From the NCBI RefSeq assembly GCF_014268935.2, contig NZ_JABWRJ020000005.1, forward strand, positions 496,001 to 560,000: DNA of 64,000 bases, in the 5' to 3' direction. Below are positions 1-7,626 of the stretch, in pieces. A program made the position numbers and the translations under genes. The first letter of the stretch is position 1; the number at the start of each line of letters is the position of its first letter. The DNA is from Pseudomonas peradeniyensis. GTDB taxonomy: Bacteria > Pseudomonadota > Gammaproteobacteria > Pseudomonadales > Pseudomonadaceae. Below the pieces are notes generated by a model, which searched no databases, was not told the DNA's origin, and saw only the letters and a program-made list of their open reading frames with translations.

Positions 1-475
1 TGTCTTGGGCGTGGGGTTCATCGAAGGCGATACCGACATCCAGTTCGTCCGCCAGCAGCAGTTCCTCCATGTGCTCCTGGGCGATTTCGCGCAAGTTCAG
101 GGTGATGTTTGGGTACCGGCTGTGGAAGGCCTCGACCAAGGGGCCGACCAGATAGCTGGTAAAGGTCGGCGTCACCGCCACCCGCAATGACCCTCGGCTG
201 AGGTCGCTCACATCATGGATCGCGCGCCTGGCCTCCTGCAGTTCCTGCGACGCCCGTTTCGCATAGCGCAGATAGACCTCGCCGGCATCGGTCAGCCGAG
301 TCGTGCGCCCCGAGCGATCGAACAACTGCGCCCCCAGGCTTTCCTCCAGTTGCCTGACCTGCTGCGAAAGCGCGGGCTGGGAGACGTGCAGGGCTGCCGC
401 CGCCCGAGTGAAGCTGTGGTGTTGTGCGACCGCGAGAAAGTACTGGATGTGCCGGGCGAGCATTTTACGCTCCAT
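1..475 (-). CDS. cynR: LysR-family regulator, CynR-like (3' end outside window)
   Basis: N-terminal 158 residues of a LysR-type transcription regulator, transcribed away from cynT; the gene runs off the left edge. The start ATG at 475-473 gives MERKMLARHIQYFLAV and then a helix-turn-helix with the usual LysR pattern (SFTRAAAALHVSQPALSQQ, about residues 18-36), followed by the start of the effector-binding domain. Its divergent position next to carbonic anhydrase and cyanase genes is the arrangement of cynR in the cyn regulon, where the protein activates cynTS in response to cyanate. The name rests on this context plus the family; the missing C-terminus prevents a firmer call. Confidence 0.85.
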   Translation of the reverse strand, partial: MERKMLARHIQYFLAVAQHHSFTRAAAALHVSQPALSQQVRQLEESLGAQLFDRSGRTTRLTDAGEVYLRYAKRASQELQEARRAIHDVSDLSRGSLRVAVTPTFTSYLVGPLVEAFHSRYPNITLNLREIAQEHMEELLLADELDVGIAFDEPHAQD

Positions 476-484
476 AAGATAATC

Positions 485-499
485 TGATGCTGTGCATCA
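485..499. promoter_or_regulatory. inverted repeat in the cynR-cynT divergent promoter
   Basis: TGATGC-TGT-GCATCA, a perfect 6+6 inverted repeat, lies 9 bases upstream of the cynR start and 74 bases upstream of cynT. LysR proteins normally bind dyads of this kind in divergent promoters, so it is the best candidate for the CynR site. Binding is inferred. Confidence 0.5.
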
Positions 500-573
500 T
501 AAATGAGACTTTTACCTTATGTAACGCGAAGCCTAACCTTTGCCTCACACACCGCGACACTGAGGCATCAGCC

Positions 574-1233
574 ATGCAAGACATCATCGACGGCTTCCTG
601 AAGTTCCAGCGCGACGCCTTCCCCGAGCGGGTCAAGCTGTTCAAGGACCTGGCCACCCAGCAAAGCCCACGGGCGCTGTTCATCTCCTGCTCCGACAGCC
701 GCCTGGTGCCCGAACTGGTCACCCAGCGCGAGCCGGGCGACCTGTTCGTCATCCGCAACGCCGGCAACATCGTGCCGTCCTACGGCCCTGAACCCGGCGG
801 GGTGTCGGCTTCGGTCGAGTATGCCGTCGCCGCCCTGCAAGTGGCCGATATCGTCATCTGCGGCCACTCCGACTGCGGTGCCATGACTGCCATCGCCACT
901 TGCAAGTGCTTGGACCACATGCCCGCCGTGGCCGGCTGGTTGCGCTACGCCGACTCGGCCCGGGTGGTGAATGAAGCCCGCCCGCATCAAACCCCTCACG
1001 CCAAGGTTGAGGCCATGGTGCGAGAGAACGTGATCGCCCAGCTGGCCAACATCCAGACCCATCCCTCGGTGCGTCTGGCCCTGGAAGAGGGCCGCGTGGC
1101 CCTGCATGGCTGGATCTACGACATCGAGAGCGGTCGTATCGACGCCTTCGACGGACGCACCGGCCAGTTCGTATCCCTGGCGGACAACCCAGACGTCCGC
1201 GCTGTTTCCCATGCTTCCCGACACGTTGCCTGA
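574..1233 (+). CDS. cynT: beta-carbonic anhydrase CynT
   Basis: Beta-class carbonic anhydrase, 219 residues, the same length as E. coli CynT. It interconverts CO2 and bicarbonate; beside cyanase its role is to keep bicarbonate, the co-substrate of cyanate hydrolysis, from being lost as CO2. The zinc ligands and active-site dyad are visible: Cys39-Ser-Asp41-Ser-Arg43, then His98 and Cys101 in CGHSDCGAM. The start at MQDIIDGF is chosen because an in-frame start further upstream (487) would add 29 residues foreign to the family and would cover the divergent promoter. cynS follows 28 bases downstream, so the two genes form an operon, probably under the divergent CynR. Confidence 0.95.
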   Translation: MQDIIDGFLKFQRDAFPERVKLFKDLATQQSPRALFISCSDSRLVPELVTQREPGDLFVIRNAGNIVPSYGPEPGGVSASVEYAVAALQVADIVICGHSDCGAMTAIATCKCLDHMPAVAGWLRYADSARVVNEARPHQTPHAKVEAMVRENVIAQLANIQTHPSVRLALEEGRVALHGWIYDIESGRIDAFDGRTGQFVSLADNPDVRAVSHASRHVA

Positions 1234-1261
1234 ACCTTTTTCAACCCAAGGAGATACTCCC

Positions 1262-1732
1262 ATGATCCAGTCGCAAATCAGCCAGAACGCCCGTCTTGCC
1301 TTGAGCGAGGTCATCCTCCTGGCCAAGGCCCGCAAGGACCTGTCGTTCGCCCAGATCACCGACGGCACTGGCCTGTCCGAAGCCTTCGTCACCGCCGCGC
1401 TGCTGGGCCAGCACCCGCTGCCGGCCAGCGCGGCCCAGGTGGTGGGTGACAAGCTCGGCCTGGACGCCGACGGCATCGCCCTGCTGCAGACCATTCCTTT
1501 GCGCGGCAGCATCGCGGGCGGCGTGCCGACCGATCCGACCATCTACCGCTTCTACGAGATGCTCCAGGTGTACGGCACCACGCTCAAGGCGCTGGTCCAC
1601 GAGAAGTTCGGCGACGGCATCATCAGCGCCATCAACTTTAAGCTGGATGTGAAGAAGGTCGATGATCCGGAAGGCGGTTCCCGCGCCGTGATCACCCTGG
1701 ACGGCAAGTACCTGCCGACCAAACCGTTCTGA
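1262..1732 (+). CDS. cynS: cyanate hydratase (cyanase)
   Basis: Cyanase, 156 residues, exactly the family length. It converts cyanate plus bicarbonate to ammonia and CO2 (through carbamate), detoxifying cyanate and supplying nitrogen. The catalytic triad fits the known numbering: Arg96 and Glu99 in TIYRFYEM and Ser122 in GIISAINF. The N-terminal helical domain resembles a DNA-binding fold, as is normal for the family. The start follows an AAGGAGATACTCCC ribosome-binding region. It is the second gene of the cynTS operon and is followed by a strong hairpin terminator. Confidence 0.97.
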   Translation: MIQSQISQNARLALSEVILLAKARKDLSFAQITDGTGLSEAFVTAALLGQHPLPASAAQVVGDKLGLDADGIALLQTIPLRGSIAGGVPTDPTIYRFYEMLQVYGTTLKALVHEKFGDGIISAINFKLDVKKVDDPEGGSRAVITLDGKYLPTKPF

Positions 1733-1747
1733 TTCGCTCATAGGGAC

Positions 1748-1783
1748 ATGGCCCGGTCGCCACAGGGTGGCCGGGCCATTTCC
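1748..1783 (+). terminator. hairpin terminator after cynS
   Basis: The stem ATGGCCCGG (1748-1756) pairs perfectly with CCGGGCCAT (1771-1779), with an inner CCAC/GTGG pairing and a short T-run (TTTCC) after it. It lies 15 bases after the cynS stop, as expected for the operon terminator. Confidence 0.75.
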
Positions 1784-1801
1784 ACAGACGATATTGGCCC
1801 C

Positions 1802-1850
1802 CTGTAGGAACGGGCTTGCCCCGCGAACATCGGCAAGGCCGGTGCCATCC
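1802..1850. repeat. REP-like element
   Basis: A single REP-like unit (CTGTAGGAACGGGCTTGCCC... followed by the small inverted repeat GGCAAGGCCGGTGCC). It has the same core as the other intergenic repeats in this window and typical Pseudomonas REP character. Confidence 0.7.
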
Positions 1851-1916
1851 ACCGCGTTGTCCGACATCGCGAGCACAGGGTGTCGACCGTAATGACTGAT
1901 CACGAGAAACGATGGC

Positions 1917-3140
1917 ATGGACCTGATCATCAGAAATGTCCGCATCGACGATGCAAAACCCTTGATGGATGTGGCCGTGCACAACGGCAAGATCACTGAA
2001 ATCGCCCCGACGATCACTGCAACGGCAACCCAGGAAATCCAAGGCAATGGCAATGCCCTGATCCCAGGCTTCGTCGAAGGCCACCTGCACCTGGAAAAAG
2101 CCAATGTCATGCAACGCAAGGCCAACCGCTCCGGCACCTTGAAGGAAGCGATCACCGTCACCGCCGAGCTCAAGCCCACGCTCACCCGCGAAGACATCCG
2201 CGAGCGCTCGACCCAGGTGTTGCGCGCGCTGGTGCAGGCCGGCACCACCCATGTCCGTGCCCACGCCGAGTTCGACCCCGCCCAGGGTTTCACGGGCCTG
2301 GATGTGGTGCTGGAGCTACGGGAAACATTGCGCGATGTCATCGATATCCAGGTGGTCGCCTTTCCCCAGGAAGGCATCCTCAAGGTGCCCGGCATGAAAG
2401 CGATGATGGTCGAGGCGATGGAGAAGGGCGCCGATGTGGTCGGCGGCATTCCCTACAACGACGTATCGCCCCACGAGCACATTGATTTCGTCTTCGACCT
2501 GGCCAGGCGCTACGACAAGGACATCGACCTGCATCAGGATTTCGCCGATGACGCCGAGCAGATGACCATCGAATACGTGGCCCGCCGGACCATCGCCGAG
2601 GGTTACCAGGGGCGGGTGTGCGTCGGCCACCTCACCAGCCTCGCGGCCGTCGAGCCCGAGCGGCAGGCGCGTATCGTCGCGCTGCTGCGCGAAGCCGGTA
2701 TCAGCGTGATGTGCCTGCCGGCCACCGACCTGCACCTGGGCGCCCGTGGCGACAGCCACAACGTGCGCCGTACCCTGACACCGGTGCGAGCCTTGCGCGA
2801 TGGCGGGGTGAACGTGTGCCTGGCCACCAACAATATTCGCAACGCCTTCACCCCTTATGGCACGGGCGACCTGCTGAACATCGCGCAACTGGCCATCCCC
2901 GCCTGTCACCTCGGCGGGGCGGACGACCAGGCCACGGTGTTGTCGATGCTCACGACCAACCCGGCCAGGGCCTTGGGCTTGCGCGACCATGGCCTGGCCG
3001 TGGGCAAGGATGCGGATCTGGTACTGGTGGATACCCAGCGCGTCAGCGATGTGATCCTCGACCTGCCGGCGCGATTGGCGGTGCTCAAGCGTGGGCGGGT
3101 TGTGGCGACGGCCGAGCATCGCCGGTCGGTGGTGTTCTGA
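1917..3140 (+). CDS. amidohydrolase-superfamily protein, cytosine deaminase/AtzC-like
   Basis: A 407-residue metal-dependent hydrolase of the cytosine deaminase (CodA) / N-isopropylammelide hydrolase (AtzC) branch. Metal ligands are visible: His56 and His58 (GHLHLEK), His206 (DLHQDF) and His238 (VGHLTS). At the position of the last metal-binding, catalytic Asp (SDNIR in AtzC, HDD in CodA) this protein has Asn305 (ATNNIR). The C-terminus carries the usual NPARALGL...GKDADLVL segment of the beta-sandwich. It lies just downstream of cynTS on the same strand but beyond a terminator and a REP element, so co-regulation is uncertain. A cyclic ureide, triazine or pyrimidine substrate would fit a link to cyanate, but that is conjecture. 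The start is the first ATG of the frame. Confidence 0.85.
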   Translation: MDLIIRNVRIDDAKPLMDVAVHNGKITEIAPTITATATQEIQGNGNALIPGFVEGHLHLEKANVMQRKANRSGTLKEAITVTAELKPTLTREDIRERSTQVLRALVQAGTTHVRAHAEFDPAQGFTGLDVVLELRETLRDVIDIQVVAFPQEGILKVPGMKAMMVEAMEKGADVVGGIPYNDVSPHEHIDFVFDLARRYDKDIDLHQDFADDAEQMTIEYVARRTIAEGYQGRVCVGHLTSLAAVEPERQARIVALLREAGISVMCLPATDLHLGARGDSHNVRRTLTPVRALRDGGVNVCLATNNIRNAFTPYGTGDLLNIAQLAIPACHLGGADDQATVLSMLTTNPARALGLRDHGLAVGKDADLVLVDTQRVSDVILDLPARLAVLKRGRVVATAEHRRSVVF

Positions 3141-3147
3141 GCGGTCG

Positions 3148-3480
3148 CTACGGTTCCTGCGCCAGATGCGCTGCCACTGCTGCTTCCAGGATGAGCACAA
3201 GCTCAGGATCCATGTATTGGAAGTCGTCGGGGATGTCGAGCACATGCAGCTGTTTGTGTTCAAGCAAGCGTGCGAACTGAGCCAGCAAGCGTTGCTGGTG
3301 TTTGCGCTCCATCACCAAGATGACGTCGGCCCAGCGAATGTCCGCCGGGCTGACAGGCTTGCGTGCATTCGGGCTGGTGCCCGCCGACCGGGCGGCAAAG
3401 CCCGGGCGACGGCGCCAGATCATCTCGGCGGTGGGGCTGCGCCACTGGTTGCGGCTGCAGACGAACAGGAGATTGGTCAC
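3148..3480 (-). CDS. small low-molecular-weight protein tyrosine phosphatase family protein
   Basis: A 110-residue protein starting with GTG at 3480. The N-terminus VTNLLFVCSRNQWRSPTAE contains the phosphatase P-loop Cys8-x5-Arg14-Ser. The rest is shorter than classical LMW-PTPs (about 150 residues) and resembles the compact COG4551-type group; the usual DPxx general-acid loop is not obvious, the nearest being IPDDFQYMDPE near the C-terminus. The GTG overlaps the TGA of the small upstream gene (GTGA), so the two are translationally coupled. It is convergent with the amidohydrolase gene, 7 bases from its stop. The substrate is unknown. Confidence 0.8.
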   Translation of the reverse strand: MTNLLFVCSRNQWRSPTAEMIWRRRPGFAARSAGTSPNARKPVSPADIRWADVILVMERKHQQRLLAQFARLLEHKQLHVLDIPDDFQYMDPELVLILEAAVAAHLAQEP

Positions 3481-3671
3481 GCTTGGTCCAATAGTTGGCG
3501 AGTGCTGCGGATGGGGTAGCTGAAGCCGAGCTGGCGCGCCCTTGCCAGCTTCGAGGCGCGGGTATAGAGCAGCTTCCAGTTCTTTTCTGGCTTGAACACC
3601 TGTGGGCACACCGCAGGATGGTGAGCATGTTTACGGGCCTGAGAGCGTCGCCAGGCGCGAGATCTTTTCAT
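3477..3671 (-). CDS. small basic protein coupled to the phosphatase
   Basis: A 64-residue, strongly basic protein starting MKRSRAWRRSQARKHAHHP and ending STRQLLDQA. Its TGA (3479-3477) overlaps the GTG of the phosphatase gene, giving a GTGA junction and probable coupling. No signal peptide or membrane segment; the many Arg/Lys/His residues suggest nucleic-acid or ribosome contact, but no family is recognised. No good ribosome-binding site is seen before the ATG, so the exact start is uncertain. The tight junction is the main reason to accept it as a gene. Confidence 0.6.
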   Translation of the reverse strand: MKRSRAWRRSQARKHAHHPAVCPQVFKPEKNWKLLYTRASKLARARQLGFSYPIRSTRQLLDQA

Positions 3672-3787
3672 GGGAGATTCCTCGTGGATAACCGGGTTCA
3701 GCAGCCACGGCAATACGAGTGGGGAGAAGGTTACACGGTAATCGGGAGGGTGGCCAGATAGTGCACAAATCCCAAGTGCCAATCGTG

Positions 3788-3880
3788 GTTATCCGCAGCA
3801 AAGCCACCGTGATATCAGGCGGCATGCCGAAAGTGGTGAAAGGAGACAGAAGCGCACGTCATGGTCGCGGTGAAAGGTTT
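3788..3880 (-). pseudogene. remnant of the 3' part of an MmyB-like regulator gene
   Basis: On the minus strand this stretch encodes FTTFGMPPDITVALLRI, nearly the same as FTTFGMPQDITVASLRI in the intact regulator at 5391-6215. Just upstream DVRF matches ELRF of the intact protein, but in another frame, so the fragment has a frameshift, and the remaining domains are absent. It looks like the leftover of a second copy of the regulator gene, on the other side of the MFS gene from the intact copy. Confidence 0.65.
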
Positions 3881-3992
3881 GGCTATCGTCCGCTATCAAC
3901 GCGATCAATGTTGGCAGACGCGCTTTGCCATCTCCCTCTAGTTTGCGCAGGGCGTGCTGGAACCCCGAACAACGATAACGAGGGACCCGACT

Positions 3993-5345
3993 ATGCCCAC
4001 CGCCATCCAAGCGTCCAACGCCTGGCGCATTCTGTTCCTGCTGTTCCTGGCCAACCTGTTCAACTTCTTCGACCGCACCATCCCCGCCATCGTCATCGAG
4101 CCGATCCGCCTGGAGTGGCACCTGAGCGACTTCCAGATCGGCATCATCGGCACCGCCTTCACCCTGGTCTATGCCATCGCCGGCCTGCCGCTGGCGCGCA
4201 TCGCCGACACCGGCTCGCGCAGCCGGCTGATGGGCTGGGGCCTGCTGGCGTGGAGCGGGCTGACGGCGGTCAACGGCATGGTCGGCAGTTTCTGGAGCTT
4301 CCTGCTGGTGCGCATGGGCGTAGGTATCGGCGAGGCCAGCTACGCGCCGGCCGCCAACTCGCTGATCGGCGACCTGTTCCCCGCCGGACGGCGGGCGCGG
4401 GCGATGGGCATCTTCATGCTCGGTCTGCCGCTGGGCCTGTTGCTGGCATTCTTCACCATCGGTGCGATGGTCCAGGCCTTCGACAGCTGGCGCGCGCCGT
4501 TCTTCATCGCCGCCGTGCCTGGCGTGCTGCTGGCGCTGTTCATCTTCATGATCCGCGAGCCCGCGCGCGGCGCGGCGGAGACGGTGGCCACCGCCCAGGC
4601 CCCGCTGGACCGCCCCCTGCGCCGGGTGCTGAGCGTGCCCACCTTCGCCTGGCTGGTGCTGGCGGGGCTGACCTTCAACTTCGCCTCGTATGCCTGCAAC
4701 TCGTTCATGGTGCCGATGCTGCAGCGCTACTTCGCGCTGCAGCTGCACGACGCCGCGGTGGCCACCGGGATGATCGTCGGTCTGAGCGGTTTGGTGGGCC
4801 TGACCCTTGGCGGTTGGGTGGCCGACAAGGTGCACCAGCGTTTTGCCAACGGCCGCCTGGTGTTCGCCGCGCTGAGCATGCTGGCGGCCACTTTGTGCAC
4901 CGCCTGGGCGCTGCATGCCGGGCGTATCGAACTGGGGGTGTTCGTGGCGGTGTTCGGTGTCGGTTGGTTGTTCTCGTACAACTTCTACACCTGCGTGTAC
5001 ACCGCCATCCAGGACGTGGTGCAGCCGCGCCTGCGGGCCACGGCCATGGCGCTGTTCTTCGCCGGGCTGTACCTGCTGGGTGGCGGCCTGGGGCCGGTGG
5101 TGGTCGGTGGGCTGTCGGACCACTTTGCCGGAGCGGCCATGGCTGCGGCGGGCGAGGTGGTGATGAGCGAAGCGTTCAAGGCCCAGGGGCTGCATGACGC
5201 GATGTACCTGATCCCTGTGGCCCTGTTGCTGACCATGGTGTTCCTGCTGGCGGCCTCGCGGTGTTTCAGCCGGGATGCGCAGCGGATGCGCGAGGGCATG
5301 GTGCTGGATGGCGCAGCGGTGGCGGGGCAGGCTGCACAGGCCTGA
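3993..5345 (+). CDS. MFS transporter, spinster-like
   Basis: A 450-residue major facilitator with 12 predicted membrane helices. The first helix contains FDRTIPAIV and the 2-3 loop PLARIADTGSRSRLM, the MFS signature region as seen in spinster/sugar-phosphate-like members; a second such motif, LGGWVADKVHQR, starts the C-terminal half. The substrate is unknown. The ATG follows a clear GAGGGA box; an upstream in-frame Met at 3954 has none. It is convergent with an MmyB-like regulator gene (45-base gap) and preceded by a remnant of the same regulator type, so control by that regulator is plausible. Confidence 0.85.
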   Translation: MPTAIQASNAWRILFLLFLANLFNFFDRTIPAIVIEPIRLEWHLSDFQIGIIGTAFTLVYAIAGLPLARIADTGSRSRLMGWGLLAWSGLTAVNGMVGSFWSFLLVRMGVGIGEASYAPAANSLIGDLFPAGRRARAMGIFMLGLPLGLLLAFFTIGAMVQAFDSWRAPFFIAAVPGVLLALFIFMIREPARGAAETVATAQAPLDRPLRRVLSVPTFAWLVLAGLTFNFASYACNSFMVPMLQRYFALQLHDAAVATGMIVGLSGLVGLTLGGWVADKVHQRFANGRLVFAALSMLAATLCTAWALHAGRIELGVFVAVFGVGWLFSYNFYTCVYTAIQDVVQPRLRATAMALFFAGLYLLGGGLGPVVVGGLSDHFAGAAMAAAGEVVMSEAFKAQGLHDAMYLIPVALLLTMVFLLAASRCFSRDAQRMREGMVLDGAAVAGQAAQA

Positions 5346-5390
5346 GTCCTTGTAGTTTGGCCAGATGTTGCGGCTCGATCATTATCGGTT

Positions 5391-6215
5391 TTATCGTGGG
5401 TGATGCTGAGCCAGCCATTGATCATAGGCCGTCGTCATTGTTCGCCACGTGGTGCCGTCGGCCGGCACCAGGTGTTCGATGCGCAGTGAAGCCACCGTGA
5501 TGTCCTGTGGCATGCCGAAGGTGGTGAAGGTGGACAGGAACCTCAATTCACCTTCGGCAGTCCGCACCCGCGTCAACACCACAGGTGATTGCGGCGTGTC
5601 CGCTGCCAATGTAGGCGGTGCGGGCAAGCCTTGCAGCCGCCGCTCCAGGTCAGGATTGCCCACCGCCTCCCTGGCCGCCCGCTGCCAGGCGATCGCCCGT
5701 ATCTCATCGACATTGAGCAGATGATCCCCCAGTCCGCCCGGGCGCAGCAGTGTGTCCAGCAGGTTGAGGCCCGAGGTGCTGTTCGTTGGTACACCGACCA
5801 TTGTGAACAACAGCCCGGCACTGGCATTGGCCGCGGTGATGTCCCAGTTGCTGGCGATGACGATGGCCGGTGCAGGGTTGTTGGCCTGCAGGATGTGCTC
5901 CAACGCGTCCTGCACCATCTTCATGGCCGGGGCATCCGGTGCCGAGGCTGCATAGCGCGGTGCGTAGCCTGCCGCGAGGAACACCTCGTTGCAGTGTTCG
6001 AGCGGCACTTCCAGCGCGCTGAGCAGGGCATGCAGGGTACTGGGGCTGGCCTTGGCGCGGCCGGTTTCCACACAGCTCAGGTGGCGTTGCGACAGGCCCG
6101 CCAACAGCGCCAGGTCGAGCTGGCTGAGCCCGGCCTGACGGCGTAGGCGGCGCAGGTGCTCTCCGGCATCAGTGATGGCAGGTGTGTGCATGGGGTGAAA
6201 GGGAGAAGGGCTCAT
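5391..6215 (-). CDS. XRE-family regulator with MmyB-like ligand-binding domain
   Basis: A 274-residue regulator. Residues about 15-70 form an XRE helix-turn-helix (HLRRLRRQAGLSQLDLALLAGLS then HLSCVETGRAKAS). The remainder is the MmyB-like PAS-type domain (NWDITAANASAGLLF, GLNLLDTLLRPGG, then FLSTFTTFGMPQDITVASLRIEHLVPAD). Such proteins often control a neighbouring transporter or short-chain dehydrogenase gene. No strong ribosome-binding site marks the start; 6191 or 6251 are alternatives. Convergent with the MFS gene, divergent from the small membrane gene at 6328. Confidence 0.85.
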   Translation of the reverse strand: MSPSPFHPMHTPAITDAGEHLRRLRRQAGLSQLDLALLAGLSQRHLSCVETGRAKASPSTLHALLSALEVPLEHCNEVFLAAGYAPRYAASAPDAPAMKMVQDALEHILQANNPAPAIVIASNWDITAANASAGLLFTMVGVPTNSTSGLNLLDTLLRPGGLGDHLLNVDEIRAIAWQRAAREAVGNPDLERRLQGLPAPPTLAADTPQSPVVLTRVRTAEGELRFLSTFTTFGMPQDITVASLRIEHLVPADGTTWRTMTTAYDQWLAQHHPR

Positions 6216-6327
6216 GCGTCGACTCTGGCTGTCCTTGGCTGATGCGTCCATGACCTGTGAGGTCATTGAGGCGGGGACGACTCTATCACTACCGTGACGG
6301 CAACATCGCTCCTGTAGGAATCGGACA

Positions 6328-6642
6328 ATGAACGCACGATGGATCGCGCTGCCAGTGTTGCTGCTGTTTACCTTGTACACCGGTTGGACCCTGATGATTG
6401 CGGATCAGTCGCTCATCGCCTTTGGCCTGGACCTGATGTCCCGGCCGGATACAGCTCAAGTCGTTATCGACCTGTATGTGATGGCCGGGCTGGGCTGTGT
6501 GTGGATGGTCAGCGACCAGCGCCAGCGAGGCGGCTCGTTGCTCAGGGTCTTGCCCTATCTGTTGCTGACGGCGATTTTCGTCTCCCTGGGGCCACTGCTG
6601 TACATCGTGGTCAAGGGCTTTGCGCAGAAGCGCGGGGCATGA
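6328..6642 (+). CDS. DUF2834-type small membrane protein
   Basis: A 104-residue inner-membrane protein with three hydrophobic helices (about 5-25, 45-65 and 72-95). The pattern DLYVMAGLGCVWMVSDQRQRG between helices 2 and 3 is characteristic of DUF2834 proteins. Function unknown. Its TGA overlaps the ATG of the next gene (ATGA), so the pair is coupled. It is divergent from the XRE regulator gene. Confidence 0.75.
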   Translation: MNARWIALPVLLLFTLYTGWTLMIADQSLIAFGLDLMSRPDTAQVVIDLYVMAGLGCVWMVSDQRQRGGSLLRVLPYLLLTAIFVSLGPLLYIVVKGFAQKRGA

Positions 6643-7127
6643 GCGCCGCCCTGGCGGTCTATGCCTGCTGCGTGGTGGTGCTGTGCTTCAAGATGCTGGC
6701 GATTTCCTGCTACCAGGGCTACTTCCGCCTGCGCTTCCTGGCCTTCACCAACAGCGAGGATGCGGCGGTGTTCAAGCGTTCGGCTTGCCCTGCGGAACTG
6801 CCGCAGGTCATGCGGGCCATGCAGGCCTGGCGCAACGATCTGGAGAACATCCCGATGTTCCTCGCGCTGGGCGGCCTGGCGGTCGTGCTGGAGGCGCCTG
6901 CTGTCATGACGGCATGGCTGAGCGGGGTATTCACCGTGGCCAGGGTGTCGCATACGGTGACTTACCTGGCGGGTATCCAGCCGTGGCGGACGGTGAGTTA
7001 TGGGGTCGGTTTGCTGTGCCTGATCGGGCTGGCGGCGCTGGTCATCGACAGCCTGTGTTCGGCGCAGGGTTCGGCAAGCGCTCGTGCCCAAAGGCCGACT
7101 GTGGTAGCGTGCGCCGCCCAGCCATGA
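6639..7127 (+). CDS. MAPEG-family membrane protein
   Basis: A 162-residue, four-helix membrane protein of the MAPEG (microsomal glutathione transferase-like) superfamily. Diagnostic are RRAMQAWRNDLENIPMF-like residues, here VMRAMQAWRNDLENIPMFLALG (about 55-75), and the later VSHTVTYLAGIQPWRTVSY. Eukaryotic members are glutathione transferases or peroxidases; bacterial roles are mostly unknown. It starts within the stop of the DUF2834 gene (ATGA). The C-terminal tail is non-membrane and shows no motif. Confidence 0.75.
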   Translation: MSAALAVYACCVVVLCFKMLAISCYQGYFRLRFLAFTNSEDAAVFKRSACPAELPQVMRAMQAWRNDLENIPMFLALGGLAVVLEAPAVMTAWLSGVFTVARVSHTVTYLAGIQPWRTVSYGVGLLCLIGLAALVIDSLCSAQGSASARAQRPTVVACAAQP

Positions 7128-7168
7128 GGCTGGGCGCCGTTGTTTCTCGAATGACAAGGACAGTCGAT

Positions 7169-7624
7169 ATGAGCGATACCCCCTCCCTAATCCGAAAACT
7201 GGTCATTCGGCTACTGGGGTTGGTCCTGGTGCTTCCCGTGGTACTGGTAACAGGTTACTGGGCCATGTTCGCCGTGATCCTGCTCCCGGGGATGATCTAT
7301 AACGGGTTCAATGACCCTTGGGACTATCAGCTGAATCGCGTCGGCTTGGCCATCGTGGTGGTCATAGGCCTTTTCGGCGTGAACACGGGGATAAAGCTGT
7401 ACCGGCATTTTTTGCGCAGCAACCGGGCGCCGGAGTGGATTGGCTCGGCCTGGGCGGGCCTGGGCTGTGGAACCGTGGCGAACCTGGCGATCATGTGCTG
7501 GTTTCCAGGGTCGCCGTGGTTCATGGTGTTCCTGGGATGGCCTTTGTTGGGCTGTGCGGTGTTTGCCTTGTTGTTGCTGCAAAGCACCCGAGGGACACAA
7601 ACCAGTGCCAGTCTGAAAGCCTGA
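7169..7624 (+). CDS. hypothetical four-helix membrane protein
   Basis: A 151-residue protein with about four hydrophobic segments (roughly 15-45, 55-75, 90-110 and 115-140) and no recognised family. The start ATG at 7169 is preceded by AAGGACA; an in-frame ATG at 7151 would add six residues. It lies 41 bases after the MAPEG gene and probably belongs to the same transcript. Its stop is 2 bases from the stop of the convergent LuxR gene. Confidence 0.65.
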   Translation: MSDTPSLIRKLVIRLLGLVLVLPVVLVTGYWAMFAVILLPGMIYNGFNDPWDYQLNRVGLAIVVVIGLFGVNTGIKLYRHFLRSNRAPEWIGSAWAGLGCGTVANLAIMCWFPGSPWFMVFLGWPLLGCAVFALLLLQSTRGTQTSASLKA

Positions 7625-7626
7625 CT

